Shown: positions 26,170 through 36,254, numbered from the stretch's first letter. The stretch is DNA of 64,000 bases from Pseudomonas koreensis (GCF_025447595.1 NZ_JAOEJU010000001.1:310001-374000); one strand, 5' to 3'. Notes: generated by a model from the sequence alone, not told the origin. A program made the numbers and translations.

Positions 26170-27285
26170 TCATTGGGCGTGCGCCGGGTAGTCGGTATAT
26201 CCACGTTTGTCGCCACCAAAGAAGGTGCTCGGGTCCGGTGTATTGAACGAAAGACCTTCACGAATTCGCCGAGGCAGATCGGGGTTGGCCAGAAACGGTC
26301 GGCCAAACGCGATGATGTCTGCACGACCGTCGATCAGGGCCTGTTCCGCCGACTCGGGGTCGTAGCCGCCGGCGATCATCAAGACGCCGTCCCACGCCGC
26401 ACGCAACTGGCCAATAATCGCGTCCCAGCGTGGGTCGAAGTTTTCGTCCTTGACGGTACCGACGACGGCGGGCTCGACGAGGTGCAGGTAGGCCAGTCTC
26501 CAGCGGTTCAACGAACGCACGATGTAGCCGAACGTTGCCTCAGGGGATTCATCGCCCATGCCCATGAAGCGTCCCATGGGTGTCAGACGTACGCCGACGC
26601 GGTCGGCACCGACTTCGTGGACTACGGCGGCGACCACCTCCAGCAACAGGCGCGCGCGGTTTTCCAGGGTGCCGCCATAACCATCATTGCGCTGGTTGCT
26701 GTTGCTGTTGATGAACTGGTCCAGCAGATAGCCGTTGCCGGCATGAATTTCCACGCCGTCCATGCCGGCACTCAGCGCGTTGCGTGCGGCCCGGCGGTAG
26801 TCGCTGACGATCGCGGCGATTTCCGGGGTCTGCAATGCGCGCGGGACCGGCACGTCTCCCCAGACACCGTTGCCCTCGGCATCGACGATGAACGTCTTGC
26901 CTGGTACGGGCAATGCGCTCGGAGCCACCGGCAGTGCGTTGTCAGGTTGAAAGCTTTGGTGCGACACGCGGCCCACATGCCAGAGTTGCATGAAGATCAA
27001 TCCACCGGCTTCGTGCACTTCGCGACTGACTTCACGCCAGGCGTGCACCTGTTCATCGCTATAGATTCCCGGCGTCCACGCATAGCCCTGACCTTGTCGG
27101 GAAATCTGTGTGGCCTCGGTGATGATCAGCGCGGCGCTTGCGCGTTGACGGTAATACTCGGCGTTCATGGCCGTCGGAATGTCGCCCGGCTGGCCGGCCC
27201 GTGAGCGAGTCAAAGGCGCCATCGCCACCCGGTGGGGAAGTATGTAGGGACCGAGTGCGATGGGGCGGAACAGATGCTGGGTCAT
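26170..27285 (-). CDS. Old Yellow Enzyme-family alkene reductase (NemA/XenB-like)
   Basis: 371 residues of the FMN-dependent OYE TIM barrel: MAPLTRSRA (FMN contacts), the LWHVGRVSH strand, GVEIHAGNGYLLDQF (His-x2-Asn substrate pair, here HAGN), and DIIAFGRPFLANPDL phosphate-binding end. Members reduce activated C=C bonds, nitro-esters and nitroaromatics with NAD(P)H. The gene stands alone, convergent with the cupin gene. Length is typical. Confidence 0.95.
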   Translation of the reverse strand: MTQHLFRPIALGPYILPHRVAMAPLTRSRAGQPGDIPTAMNAEYYRQRASAALIITEATQISRQGQGYAWTPGIYSDEQVHAWREVSREVHEAGGLIFMQLWHVGRVSHQSFQPDNALPVAPSALPVPGKTFIVDAEGNGVWGDVPVPRALQTPEIAAIVSDYRRAARNALSAGMDGVEIHAGNGYLLDQFINSNSNQRNDGYGGTLENRARLLLEVVAAVVHEVGADRVGVRLTPMGRFMGMGDESPEATFGYIVRSLNRWRLAYLHLVEPAVVGTVKDENFDPRWDAIIGQLRAAWDGVLMIAGGYDPESAEQALIDGRADIIAFGRPFLANPDLPRRIREGLSFNTPDPSTFFGGDKRGYTDYPAHAQ

Positions 27286-27436
27286 GGGTGCTCTCCACTA
27301 TTCGGAAATGCGTTTGGCAGGTTGGTGCCGGAAGTCAGGTCCGGCACCGGATGGCCTTACGTTAAGGGGTAGGAGGGCGCTTGATAATCCAGGCAACGGG
27401 CCGAACTGCATTGCGCGAAACGCAACGCCGGGGCGA

Positions 27437-29674
27437 TCAGGACGGTTGCTCCGAGCGAGTCAGCGGAAGGTTCAGCCAGCGCCGCCCGGTGGCGTTCGCC
27501 ACGGCATTGCCGATGGCCGCGGCCATGGGGCCCTGAACGATTTCGGCGGCACCCAGAAACGGTTGTCCCGGCTGGTCGAGCAGATGAACGTCGACCTTCC
27601 CGGGTAGTTGCGAGAAGCGCAGGATCGGATAGCCGCTCCAGTCGTAGCTGCGTACGCCACCGGCGTCATAGGCGACCTTTTCATACAGCGTCCAGCTGGT
27701 GGACTGCACGATCCCGCCTTCGACCTGATTGCGCAGGCCATCGGGATTGACGATCTGCCCTACGTCGACCGCGGTGACGACGTGATCGATCTGCACTTCT
27801 CCAGTCTGCGGATGCACTCGAAGGCGCACGGCGATGGCGCAGTAGCCCATGATGTTTTTGTAGCGAGCGAATGCGAAGCCGATACCTGCGCCGGGTTCGC
27901 GGTTTTTTTGTGGCCAGCCGGCAGCGTCGCGAACTTGCTCCACCACGGCCCGGGCCCGGGGATCGGTGAGGTGCGCCAGACGCAGTGCAACCGGATCGAG
28001 TCCGGCCTTGGCCGCCAGTTCGTCGATGCAGGCCTCGATGGCGAAAATGTTGATGTGCGCACCCAGCGAGCGCATGGCCGATGTGCGAAACGGCATCTCG
28101 GTGACGAAGTTCATGTCGATGCGCGAGGAGGCCAGGGTATACAGCGGCACCGCGTTGCGATCGCCGTCGCCTTCAGGTTGAGCGATCGGCACCGACGGCG
28201 CGGAGGTGAACGGCCGGGCCAGCAGCCGTGCCGGCAGCAAGCGCCCGGCATTGACGATGCGTTCGTTGTGAGGCGTGGTCCACAGTTCGTAGTTCCAGTC
28301 CTGCAACCGACCTTGCGCATCAAGATTGGCCTGCACTTCGGTGACCATCGCCGAGCTGTAGGGCTCCCAGAGATTTTCCTGTTCGCGCATCCATTGCACC
28401 CGCACCGGTATGCCCGGAACGCGCATGGCTATCAATGCCGCGTCAGCCGCTGCATCGTCTGCGCCGTTGTGGCCATAACAGCCGGAACCTTCGGTGTGGA
28501 TGCAGCGCACACGCTCGGGTGGCAAGCCGACCATTTCGGCGATCCCTGCACGCAGGGGATACACGCCCTGAGTGTGGGTCCAGACGGTGAGGGTGTCGTC
28601 CTTGAACCAAGCCACGGCGCAGGACGGGCCGATCGAACCGTGCATCAGATATTGTTTGGTCACGCGGGCACGATAGCTGTTGTCGGTCGTGCCTTTCGGT
28701 GAGCCCTCATGGCTGATCGGATAACGGCGTGAGGGCAGGCGCTCCAGCAACGTGTGGATGTCCCGCGACTCTGGAATCGCCTGGCCGCCACTCCAGCGCG
28801 CCGACGCGTATCCGTGACGCATGGCTTTGATCGCCTGCCATTCATCATTCGCCACCACGGCAAGATAATTGCCGTCGCGAATCACCTGCACTATGCCAGA
28901 CAGGATTTTGATCGACTGCGTGTCGAAGGCCTCCAGCGTGCAGCCCGGCCGAGGCGGGCGAATGACGCGGGCGTGCAGCATGCCCGGCAGGCGAATGTCC
29001 TGAACGAACGCGGCACCGCCGCTGACTTTGGCTGGAATATCCAGTCGTTGCAGCGAATGGCCGATCAGTTTGAATGACGCCGCTGGCACTGTCGGCGATT
29101 CGGTCGTGGCGTAGCGGTGCAGGTCGACATGCTTTACTGCGTCGGCATACGACATCCGTTGTCCGGTCGGGCCGAGAATGATGCCGTCCCGAGTCGTCAA
29201 TAGCGCCAGTGCAACGTTCCAGTCGTGTCCGGCGGCCTCAAGCAACAGTTCACGTACTTGCGCTGCTGCATTGAACAGCGCGGTCCCGCTGTCGAAAATA
29301 CTGTGGCTGCCGGCGGTGTAGCCTTCGTTCGGTGTCAGTGCAGTGTCGGCGGTGAGCAAGTTGATTGCTGTCGGAGAGACCTCCAGGCGCTCGGCGGCAA
29401 TTTGCAGCAAGGCAGTTTTGACGCCGGTGCCCAGCTCGACTTTGCCGGTGTAAACGGTGATGCCTTCAGGAGCGACGCGAATCCAGGCGTCAAGATACGG
29501 ATTGGTGCGCAGGCTGCCGGGGAGGTCCGGCGCCAGAACCACGGTGCCCAGCGTGTCGACTTCGGTGTCTGCCCAGGCCTTGCGAGTGGTCGGCACGAGG
29601 GCAAACGCCACCAGCAAGGCGCCACCGCGCAGGAATGCGCGGCGACTGTGATCGACTTTGTCGTTAGTGGTCAT
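27437..29674 (-). CDS. Molybdenum hydroxylase large subunit (xanthine/aldehyde oxidase family, IorB-like)
   Basis: 745 residues from ATG 29674 with a twin-arginine signal (SRRAFLRGGALLVAFAL, about 9-28), so exported folded with its molybdenum cofactor. Family motifs: PAKVSGGAAFVQDIRLPGMLHARV, EGSGCYGHNGADDAAADA, and near the C-terminus the GAAEIVQGPMAAAIGNAV stretch with the active-site Glu. Splitting into tandem half-domains, as in isoquinoline 1-oxidoreductase beta subunits, fits. It overlaps the 2Fe-2S gene by 4 nt; the cytochrome c gene comes first. Likely oxidises an aldehyde or N-heterocycle in the periplasm. Confidence 0.93.
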   Translation of the reverse strand: MTTNDKVDHSRRAFLRGGALLVAFALVPTTRKAWADTEVDTLGTVVLAPDLPGSLRTNPYLDAWIRVAPEGITVYTGKVELGTGVKTALLQIAAERLEVSPTAINLLTADTALTPNEGYTAGSHSIFDSGTALFNAAAQVRELLLEAAGHDWNVALALLTTRDGIILGPTGQRMSYADAVKHVDLHRYATTESPTVPAASFKLIGHSLQRLDIPAKVSGGAAFVQDIRLPGMLHARVIRPPRPGCTLEAFDTQSIKILSGIVQVIRDGNYLAVVANDEWQAIKAMRHGYASARWSGGQAIPESRDIHTLLERLPSRRYPISHEGSPKGTTDNSYRARVTKQYLMHGSIGPSCAVAWFKDDTLTVWTHTQGVYPLRAGIAEMVGLPPERVRCIHTEGSGCYGHNGADDAAADAALIAMRVPGIPVRVQWMREQENLWEPYSSAMVTEVQANLDAQGRLQDWNYELWTTPHNERIVNAGRLLPARLLARPFTSAPSVPIAQPEGDGDRNAVPLYTLASSRIDMNFVTEMPFRTSAMRSLGAHINIFAIEACIDELAAKAGLDPVALRLAHLTDPRARAVVEQVRDAAGWPQKNREPGAGIGFAFARYKNIMGYCAIAVRLRVHPQTGEVQIDHVVTAVDVGQIVNPDGLRNQVEGGIVQSTSWTLYEKVAYDAGGVRSYDWSGYPILRFSQLPGKVDVHLLDQPGQPFLGAAEIVQGPMAAAIGNAVANATGRRWLNLPLTRSEQPS

Positions 29675-30144
29675 TGCGATCTCCCGTTTTGCCGGGCCAC
29701 CTGGCTGATCGCTTCGATGATTCGCAGGTGAGTGCCGCAGCGGCACAGGTTGCCTGCCATGTACTCGCGAATGGTTTGTTCGTCCGGGTGCGGGTTGATT
29801 TCCAGCAATGATTGCGCGCGCATCAACATGCCAGCGATGCAATAGCCGCATTGAGCGGCCTGCTTGTCGATGAAAGCTTGCTGCAACGGGCCGGGATGTT
29901 CGGCCGTGCCGAGGCTTTCCACTGTGCGAACCTCTTTGCCCTCAACACCCGCGCAGGGCGTGAGGCAGGAAAATACCGGCTGGCCGTCGACAATCACGGT
30001 GCAGGCACCGCATTGCCCAAGACCACACCCGTATTTGGCACCGTTGAGCCCCAGATGATTGCGCAGTGCGTAGAGCAGCGGCATGTCAGGTTCCAGTTCC
30101 AGAGCCTGGGATGAACCGTTGACGTTGAGCGTGACTTGAGTCAT
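29671..30144 (-). CDS. 2Fe-2S subunit of molybdenum hydroxylase
   Basis: 157 residues from ATG 30144. The N-terminal plant-type ferredoxin cluster ligands are in GCGLGQCGACTVI plus the later Cys of FSCLTPC; the C-terminal helical cluster ligands are in QCGYCIAGMLM and NLCRCGTH. It passes electrons from the Mo subunit to the cytochrome. No signal peptide: presumably co-exported with the Tat substrate subunit. Overlaps both neighbours by 4 nt. Confidence 0.95.
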   Translation of the reverse strand: MTQVTLNVNGSSQALELEPDMPLLYALRNHLGLNGAKYGCGLGQCGACTVIVDGQPVFSCLTPCAGVEGKEVRTVESLGTAEHPGPLQQAFIDKQAAQCGYCIAGMLMRAQSLLEINPHPDEQTIREYMAGNLCRCGTHLRIIEAISQVARQNGRSQ

Positions 30145-31421
30145 TTCGTCTCCTGACGTAGCGCGTCGAGGGTGGCAGTAAGGTCTGTCCAGGATTGGTC
30201 GGGTCGGGCCTGCCGGCGTAGCCAGGTCGCAAGGGCGGAAAGCTGAGCGTTGTCGAGACTGGCGGCGAACGGTGGCATCACCGGTCCGGGCAGGCCCGGC
30301 GTTGCCGGGATTCCTTCGAGTACGGTTTTGAGGAAGTTGCGCGAGCTTGAGGCTTGCAGCGCTGACGTCTGCTCCAGTGACGGGCGTCCGTCGATTTCGC
30401 GCATCGGTGCGCCTTGTCCGTGACAGCCGGCGCAGGCGCTGGCGAACAGCAGGGCGCCGGAGGTTTGATCTGATGGCTCGGCGCTTGCGGTGGAATTGCG
30501 GGTTTCGGCCATTACGGTTTTCGCCGGCAGACTCAGCAGGTACTCGGCAATTGCCTGTGCATCCGCCACCGGCGAGCGCGCCAGACTGAGGCTGACCGGG
30601 CGCATCGGGCCGGCCGCCGTGCCATGTTCGTCGACGACTTCTGCGCGCAGGTAATTCACCAGTTGCTCGCTGCTCCACGGGGTTGCGCGATGGGCCATGC
30701 CGAGCAGCGAAGGCGCGTCCCAGCCATCCACCGTGCCACCCGCCAGACTTTCGCCGGTTTTTTCGGCACCGATCAGGTTCAGCGGAGAGTGACAGCCGGC
30801 GCAGTGGCCAGGCCCTTCAACGAGATAACGTCCGCGATTCCACGCGTCGGATTGCTGCGCGATCGGCGTCAGTGGCTTTGCATGCAGGAACAGCAGGTTC
30901 CAGAACGACACCAGCGGGCGGATGTTCATCGGGAAGTTCATCTGGTTTTGTCGTGGAGGTGAGTCCACGGCGGGGCCGCTCATCAGGTACGCGTAGGCGT
31001 CGGCGATGTCGTCCGCGCTCATGCGCCGGTAGTGAACGTAAGGAAAGGCGGGGTACAGAAAGTGGCCGTCGCGAGAAATCCCCTCACGCATCGCCCGTTC
31101 GAAGGCCGGGAGCGACCATTGGCCGATTCCGGTCTGTGGATCGGGGGTGATGTTGGTGCTGTAGAGCGTGCCGAACGGTGTCACCAGCGGCAGTCCACCG
31201 GCCAGATACTGGCCGCCGGGACGCGTATGACACACCGCGCAGTCACCAGCCTCGACCACTCGCGCACCGCGTTGCAGTTGCACGGAGCCGAACGTTTGCG
31301 GGCGCTCGACGGGCGCAATCGCAGGACGCCACATCAGCAGGACGGCGCCGATTGCGCCGATCGAAGCGGCCACTGCCGCACTGATCCACAGGGGCCTGGA
31401 TCTCATGAAGTTGCCGTTCAT
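30141..31421 (-). CDS. Triheme cytochrome c subunit of molybdenum hydroxylase
   Basis: About 426 residues; the start is uncertain between ATG 31421 and ATG 31406, neither with a strong ribosome site. An N-terminal hydrophobic anchor (about 13-30) is followed by three c-heme sites: CAVCH, CAGCH and CAGCH. The layout matches cytochrome subunits of alcohol/aldehyde dehydrogenase complexes that hand electrons to the respiratory chain. First gene of the three-gene operon. Confidence 0.93.
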   Translation of the reverse strand: MNGNFMRSRPLWISAAVAASIGAIGAVLLMWRPAIAPVERPQTFGSVQLQRGARVVEAGDCAVCHTRPGGQYLAGGLPLVTPFGTLYSTNITPDPQTGIGQWSLPAFERAMREGISRDGHFLYPAFPYVHYRRMSADDIADAYAYLMSGPAVDSPPRQNQMNFPMNIRPLVSFWNLLFLHAKPLTPIAQQSDAWNRGRYLVEGPGHCAGCHSPLNLIGAEKTGESLAGGTVDGWDAPSLLGMAHRATPWSSEQLVNYLRAEVVDEHGTAAGPMRPVSLSLARSPVADAQAIAEYLLSLPAKTVMAETRNSTASAEPSDQTSGALLFASACAGCHGQGAPMREIDGRPSLEQTSALQASSSRNFLKTVLEGIPATPGLPGPVMPPFAASLDNAQLSALATWLRRQARPDQSWTDLTATLDALRQETK

Positions 31422-31705
31422 GAGCAGGAGAGTGCGGTGAGTAGAGGGGACGGGTTCGGCATCATCAACAACTCCTTGAGCGACCGGGAAAGGGCGCCAA
31501 TGGGGAGCCCTGCGCCAGGTGCCCAAGGGTAGAGAAGGTGCAGACGTCCGAGTATTGCCAGGTCGCGCAATAGCGCGTTGCGCCAAATGCAACACCCGGT
31601 TCGTTGCGCATGGCGCATCACTCCATTGCCTTCGGGACGGATACCCGATGGCAGCCGCGGCCCTTAGCCTTGGTGTCACTTTCCCGAACTCAACGAGGTG
31701 TCATC

Positions 31706-32905
31706 ATGCTCACCGGCAATCCGGCTGCGGCGGCCAAGGCCGAACAGTCCACAACTCTTTCCGGACTGATGGTCGCGTTCCTGGCGTTTTGCTGCGGCGC
31801 GGTCGTGGCCAACCTTTATTACGCGCAGCCGATCGTCGAACTGATCGCGCCGCAGATCGGCCTGTCCAGCGCCAATGCCAGTCTGATTGTTTCACTTACT
31901 CAGTTCGGTTATGCGTTGGGTCTGTTGTTGCTGGTGCCGCTGGCGGACCTGATGGAAAACCGCCGTCTGGTGGTGGGTTTCACCCTCGCGGCGAGCGTGA
32001 CACTGTTGTGCGCCGGTCTGACACATTCGCCATCGATGTTCCTCGTCTTGTCATTGCTGATCGGCCTCACCTCCGTGGCGGTGCAGATTCTTGTACCGCT
32101 GGCGGCGCATCTGGCGCCCGAGGCGACACGTGGCCGGGTAGTTGGGAACATCATGAGTGGCCTGTTGCTGGGCATTCTGCTGTCGCGTCCGCTGTCGAGT
32201 CTCATGGTGGAGGTATTCGGCTGGCGCGGAGTGTTTTTCAGCGCTGCAGCACTGATGGCGGTCATCGCTCTGATTACCGCCATTGTGCTACCACGCCGCG
32301 CTCCCAGCCATCAGGCGACTTATGTGGCGCTGATCGGCTCGGTGTTTGCACTGGCCCGTCGGCACCCGGTATTGCGTCAGCGTTCGTTGTATCAGGGGTT
32401 GTTGTTTGCCAGCTTCAGCCTGTTCTGGACCCTGGCCCCCATCGAACTGATGCGTCACCACGGGTTCAGTCAGGCACAGGTGGCGATTTTTGCCCTGGTC
32501 GGGGCTGTGGGTGCGGTCGCGGCGCCGATTGCCGGGCGTCTGGCCGATGCCGGGCACGGACGGGGCGGGACTCTCGTTGCATTGCTGATGGCACCGGTCT
32601 CTCTGCTGATCGCCGCGTTGCCGGGCAGCAGTTACCTCTGGCTGGTGGTCTGTGCAGTGCTGCTGGATTTCGCCGTGCAACTGAACATGGTGCTGGGACA
32701 GCGCGAGGTGTACGCCATCGATCCACACAGCCGGGCACGCTTGAATGCGGTGTACATGACCAGCATCTTCGTCGGCGGTGCTTTGGGATCGCTGGTGGCG
32801 AGTCCGCTCTACGAACATTTTGGCTGGAACCTGTCCGCCGTGACTGTGGCATTGCTGCCGGCGCTGGCTCTGGCGATGTTCCTGAGCCGCAAGGCCGATG
32901 CTTGA
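31706..32905 (+). CDS. MFS transporter (DHA1-type efflux)
   Basis: 399 residues from ATG 31706 with twelve hydrophobic segments. The loop motif LLLVPLADLMENRRLVVG (motif A variant between TM2 and TM3) and a central cytoplasmic loop after TM6 are visible. Resembles the YnfM/NepI-like drug/H+ antiporter group. Divergent to the molybdenum hydroxylase operon and followed by a LysR gene 100 nt downstream on the same strand. Substrate unknown. Confidence 0.93.
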   Translation: MLTGNPAAAAKAEQSTTLSGLMVAFLAFCCGAVVANLYYAQPIVELIAPQIGLSSANASLIVSLTQFGYALGLLLLVPLADLMENRRLVVGFTLAASVTLLCAGLTHSPSMFLVLSLLIGLTSVAVQILVPLAAHLAPEATRGRVVGNIMSGLLLGILLSRPLSSLMVEVFGWRGVFFSAAALMAVIALITAIVLPRRAPSHQATYVALIGSVFALARRHPVLRQRSLYQGLLFASFSLFWTLAPIELMRHHGFSQAQVAIFALVGAVGAVAAPIAGRLADAGHGRGGTLVALLMAPVSLLIAALPGSSYLWLVVCAVLLDFAVQLNMVLGQREVYAIDPHSRARLNAVYMTSIFVGGALGSLVASPLYEHFGWNLSAVTVALLPALALAMFLSRKADA

Positions 32906-33005
32906 TCAGCAGGCGTCGACGAGTCCAATGAAGCACGGTCTTACAAGACGAAGGGGGAGCGGTGATGCACAATCATCATCGTTTCCTTTCGATCGGGCTC
33001 CACTT

Positions 33006-33923
33006 ATGGACAAGTTGCTGGCACTGAAAATGTTCGTTGAAACGGTGCGTTGCGGTGGTTATTCATCGGCCGCGCGCAAACTCGGGATCTCGACTTCATC
33101 GGTGACACGCCAGGTGGCGGGGCTGGAAAACGAGTTGGGCGCCAGCCTGCTCAATCGCACAACACGCAACACCAGCGTGACGGTCGCCGGACAAACCTAT
33201 TTCGAGAAAGCGGTGGCCATCCTCGACGCCATCGATGAGGCCGACGCCGTTGTCGCCGACCGTGGCAGCGAGGCGCAAGGGCGTTTGCGCATCAGCGTAC
33301 CGGTGGAGTTCGGCCGACAAATCATCGCACCGCATCTGGGTCGATTGCTTGATCGTCATCCGGGACTTGAAATCAGTGTTTCGTTGAGCGATCAGGTCAG
33401 CGATCTGCTGAGCGAACAGATCGATGTCTCGGTGCGTCTCGGATCGACGGTGGTCAGCGAAGATATCGTCAGCAAACGGGTGGGTGGCTTTCAACGCTGG
33501 GTGGTGGCGAGCCCGGATTATCTGAGTCAGCACACCGCGCCGGTGCATCCGCGTGATTTGCTTGAACACCAATGCCTGCGCTTCGATTACGCGGGCTCGC
33601 ACCTGCACTGGACGTTTCAGGGCGACGAAGAAAACATCCAGCTCAACGTGCATGGCCGTCTGCAAAGCAACAACGCCGACATCCTGCGCGAAGCGGCTGT
33701 CGCGGGGCGCGGGGTGACGCTATTGGCTGACTGGCTGGTGCGTGAGGATGTCGCGGCAGGGCGGTTGACGCGATTGCTGGAACATTACGAAGTCAATCCT
33801 GGCAATGCGAGCTGTTGCATCAATGCGTTGTATCTGCCCAATCACCGAGGCTCAAGCCGCATCAATGTGTTCATCGATTTTCTGGAAGAAATATTGGCGC
33901 TTCCCTGCGCCAGGAAAACCTAG
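33006..33923 (+). CDS. LysR-family transcriptional regulator
   Basis: 305 residues from ATG 33006. N-terminal wHTH (LALKMFVETVRCGGYSSAARKLGISTSSVTRQVAGLENELGASLLNRTTRN) and a ligand domain (LRISVPVEFGRQIIAPHLGRLL). The CrgA-like subgroup often controls neighbouring transporters or oxidoreductases; here the MFS gene directly upstream, and possibly the molybdenum hydroxylase operon, are candidates. Its stop overlaps the convergent siderophore receptor gene by 4 nt. Confidence 0.93.
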   Translation: MDKLLALKMFVETVRCGGYSSAARKLGISTSSVTRQVAGLENELGASLLNRTTRNTSVTVAGQTYFEKAVAILDAIDEADAVVADRGSEAQGRLRISVPVEFGRQIIAPHLGRLLDRHPGLEISVSLSDQVSDLLSEQIDVSVRLGSTVVSEDIVSKRVGGFQRWVVASPDYLSQHTAPVHPRDLLEHQCLRFDYAGSHLHWTFQGDEENIQLNVHGRLQSNNADILREAAVAGRGVTLLADWLVREDVAAGRLTRLLEHYEVNPGNASCCINALYLPNHRGSSRINVFIDFLEEILALPCARKT

Positions 33924-36094
33924 AAGGTGTACTTGGCCGTGAGCATCATGTTCCGCGGATTGCCATAGCTGTCGCCGCCGTAGCTGACGGAGTTGGCGAT
34001 GGTGGAGTAGTACTTGCGGTCGAAGATGTTGTTGGCGTTGAGCTGCAGATCGAGGTTCTGATTGACCCGGTAGCCGGCCATCAGGTCGGTGCCGGCGTAG
34101 GCGCCTTGCTTGAGGCGGTACTCGCCGCCGTCGAGCAGTTCGACGTCGTTGTACATGCGGCTCTGCCAGGAGATGTTGCCGCCCACGCGCAGTTTTTCCA
34201 GCGGGCCCTGGAAGTTGTAGCGGGTGGTCAGCTTGAACAAGTGTTCCGGGGTGTCGGTGTCGAACTGCTTGTTCACGTTCTGCGGGTTCGCATCATCCTT
34301 GATGGTGTGCGTGCGAGCATAGGTGTAACCGCCGCCGATCTGCCAGTTGTCGGTAAGCGCGCCTTGCAGTTCGAGGTCGATGCCCTGGCTGCGAATTTCG
34401 CCGGATGCCTCATAGCAGGACGATTGCGGGCAGTTCGGCACGAACACTTGCACCGCGCGGTTTTCCTGATCGACGCGGAACACGGCGAGGCTGGCGTTCA
34501 GCGCGCCGCCCAGGTATTCGCCCTTGATGCCGACCTCGTAATTCTTGCCCACGATCGGTTTGACCGGGCTGCCGGAGGTGTCCTTGCTGCTCTGCGGCGT
34601 GAAGATGTCGCTGTAGCTGGCGTAGACCGAGTGATGGTCGTCCAGCTCATAGATCAGGCCGGCATAGCGGGTGACGTTGCGGGTGACCTTGTAGTCGCCG
34701 TCGCCATCGCGGTTGTCGTAGTCGTACCAGTCCAGACGTCCGCCGAGGATCAACTTCAGCGGGTCGGCCAGGCTCAGGCGAGTGGTCAGGTAGACGCCGT
34801 CCTGAGTGGTGACTTCACGCCCGTTGTCGGTGTGGACGAAGTCCGGTTTACCGGCGTTGATCGGCCAGTTGGTGTCGTACGGCGAGTAGTTGTGGGTGGT
34901 CAGGTCGTAGATGCGCTTGCTGGCGCCGACCACCAATTCGTGGCTACGTCCGAAGGCTTCGAACGGGCCGCTGAAGAATGCGTCCAGACCGGCCTGGTTT
35001 TCGTCGGCCTTGGACTGGTAAACCGTGCGGGCCAGGGTGTCGTTGACCCAACGTGACTGGTAGGAGCCGGAGAACAGCGCGTTCTGTTCGGAATAGTTGG
35101 CGTTGACCTGAAGCTTCCAGTCGTTGGCCAGTTGCTGGCGGAGCTCGGCGAAAACCGTGTTGATCTCCTGATCCTTGTTCTCCCAGTAGGTGCCGGGATT
35201 GTAGGAGCGCGGCAGATCGAGGTGATGACCATCGAGGCCGATCATCGACGAGCCCCAGAAGTAGTTGGTCTTGTCCTTCTGGTTGGAGAAGCCGACGGTC
35301 AGCGTGGTGTCTTCGCTCAGGTCGGCTTCGGTGACGGCGTAGAACAGGTCGTGTCGCTCACCGACGTCATCGATAAAACTGTTGGAGTCGCGATAGGACG
35401 TGACCACCCGGCCGCGCAGGGTGCCGCTGTCGTTGAGCGGGCTCGAAGCATCAAGCTCGCCACGATAGTTGTCCCAGGTCCCGGCGGCGCCGGTCAGGGT
35501 GACGCGTTGTTCGGCCAGTGGACGTTTGCGCACCAGATTGATCGCCGCCGAGGGGTTGCCGGCACCGGTGACCAGACCGGTCGCGCCCCGTACTACCTCA
35601 ACCCGATCGAACATCGCCAGGTTCGGCTGTGACCCCACGTTCACGCCGTTGTAGCCGCTCGGAATGCCGTCGTACATCAGGTTGTCGATGTCGAAACCAC
35701 GCGAGGTATAGGTCTGCCGGCCGGGGCCGCTGGAGTAGTTGAGGAACAGCCCCGGCGTGGCGTTGACCACGTCATTGATGCTGGTCATCGCCTGATCGTC
35801 CATGCGCTGGCGGGTGATCACGGTGACGGCTTGCGGGGTTTCGCGCAGGGTCAACGGCAGTTTGGTGGCGGTGGCCATGGTGCCGGTGGTGTAGGAATCG
35901 GAGCCTTCGGTGGTGCTGCCCAACTGAGTTGAAGTGATCGCCGTCGCATCCAGTTCAAGGGTGGCGGGCGGGGATTTGTCCTGCGCTTTGCTGGCTTCAT
36001 CGGCCAACGCCGGGGTCAGAACCGCCATGCAGATGGCCATGGACAAGAGGTTAAGCGACGGCTTGGAACTATGTTGCGTGTTGGGGCGCGACAT
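33920..36094 (-). CDS. TonB-dependent siderophore receptor (FhuE/FpvA-like)
   Basis: 724 residues with a signal peptide (cleavage about TPALA-DE, residue 31). Plug motifs PQAVTVITRQRMDDQ, VNATPGL, DRVEVVRGATGLVTGAGNPSAAINLVRKRP; then a 22-strand barrel ending in the canonical terminal Phe (TAKYTF). The plug wording is that of ferric-siderophore receptors such as FhuE, FoxA and FpvA; no N-terminal signalling domain is present, so it should not talk to an ECF sigma factor. AGGAAGC precedes the ATG. A Fur-box-like site lies upstream, so expression should rise under iron starvation. Confidence 0.95.
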   Translation of the reverse strand: MSRPNTQHSSKPSLNLLSMAICMAVLTPALADEASKAQDKSPPATLELDATAITSTQLGSTTEGSDSYTTGTMATATKLPLTLRETPQAVTVITRQRMDDQAMTSINDVVNATPGLFLNYSSGPGRQTYTSRGFDIDNLMYDGIPSGYNGVNVGSQPNLAMFDRVEVVRGATGLVTGAGNPSAAINLVRKRPLAEQRVTLTGAAGTWDNYRGELDASSPLNDSGTLRGRVVTSYRDSNSFIDDVGERHDLFYAVTEADLSEDTTLTVGFSNQKDKTNYFWGSSMIGLDGHHLDLPRSYNPGTYWENKDQEINTVFAELRQQLANDWKLQVNANYSEQNALFSGSYQSRWVNDTLARTVYQSKADENQAGLDAFFSGPFEAFGRSHELVVGASKRIYDLTTHNYSPYDTNWPINAGKPDFVHTDNGREVTTQDGVYLTTRLSLADPLKLILGGRLDWYDYDNRDGDGDYKVTRNVTRYAGLIYELDDHHSVYASYSDIFTPQSSKDTSGSPVKPIVGKNYEVGIKGEYLGGALNASLAVFRVDQENRAVQVFVPNCPQSSCYEASGEIRSQGIDLELQGALTDNWQIGGGYTYARTHTIKDDANPQNVNKQFDTDTPEHLFKLTTRYNFQGPLEKLRVGGNISWQSRMYNDVELLDGGEYRLKQGAYAGTDLMAGYRVNQNLDLQLNANNIFDRKYYSTIANSVSYGGDSYGNPRNMMLTAKYTF

Positions 36095-36134
36095 GAATGC
36101 TTCCTGGTCTTTTAATTAATAGTTAAGGAGCTTT

Positions 36135-36153
36135 TGAGAATCATTACTATTAA
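36135..36153 (-). promoter_or_regulatory. Putative Fur box
   Basis: On the minus strand TTAATAGTAATGATTCTCA, 41 nt upstream of the siderophore receptor start, resembles the 19-nt Fur consensus (GATAATGATAATCATTATC). It matches best across the central AATGATT. Judged by eye. Confidence 0.6.
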
Positions 36154-36225
36154 TTGTGTCAGGATTTTTTACAGCGACAAAGCGATTCGTGAAAAAAATG
36201 TGAAATCGCGTTCGCGAAAAAAACA

Positions 36226-36254
36226 AAACGCCCGAGGCAGTGCCTCGGGCGTTT
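36226..36254 (-). terminator. Rho-independent terminator of the ohr gene
   Basis: Stem ACGCCCGAGGCA/TGCCTCGGGCGT (about 36228-36252) followed on the minus strand by TTTTGTTTTTTT. It lies 27 nt past the ohr stop codon. Confidence 0.88.

Noticed and set aside
27324..27348. Inverted repeat GGTGCCGGA/TCCGGCACC between the OYE and molybdenum hydroxylase genes
   Set aside because: Could be a terminator of the hydroxylase operon but lacks a T-run and lies about 90 nt past the stop; too weak to call.
31519..32931. Plus-strand frame of 470 codons overlapping the MFS gene
   Set aside because: Same strand but other frame; Gly/Arg-rich without family motifs, while the MFS frame has twelve membrane segments.
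33815..35056. Plus-strand frame of 413 codons
   Set aside because: Antisense to the siderophore receptor gene; Val/Gly-rich shadow.
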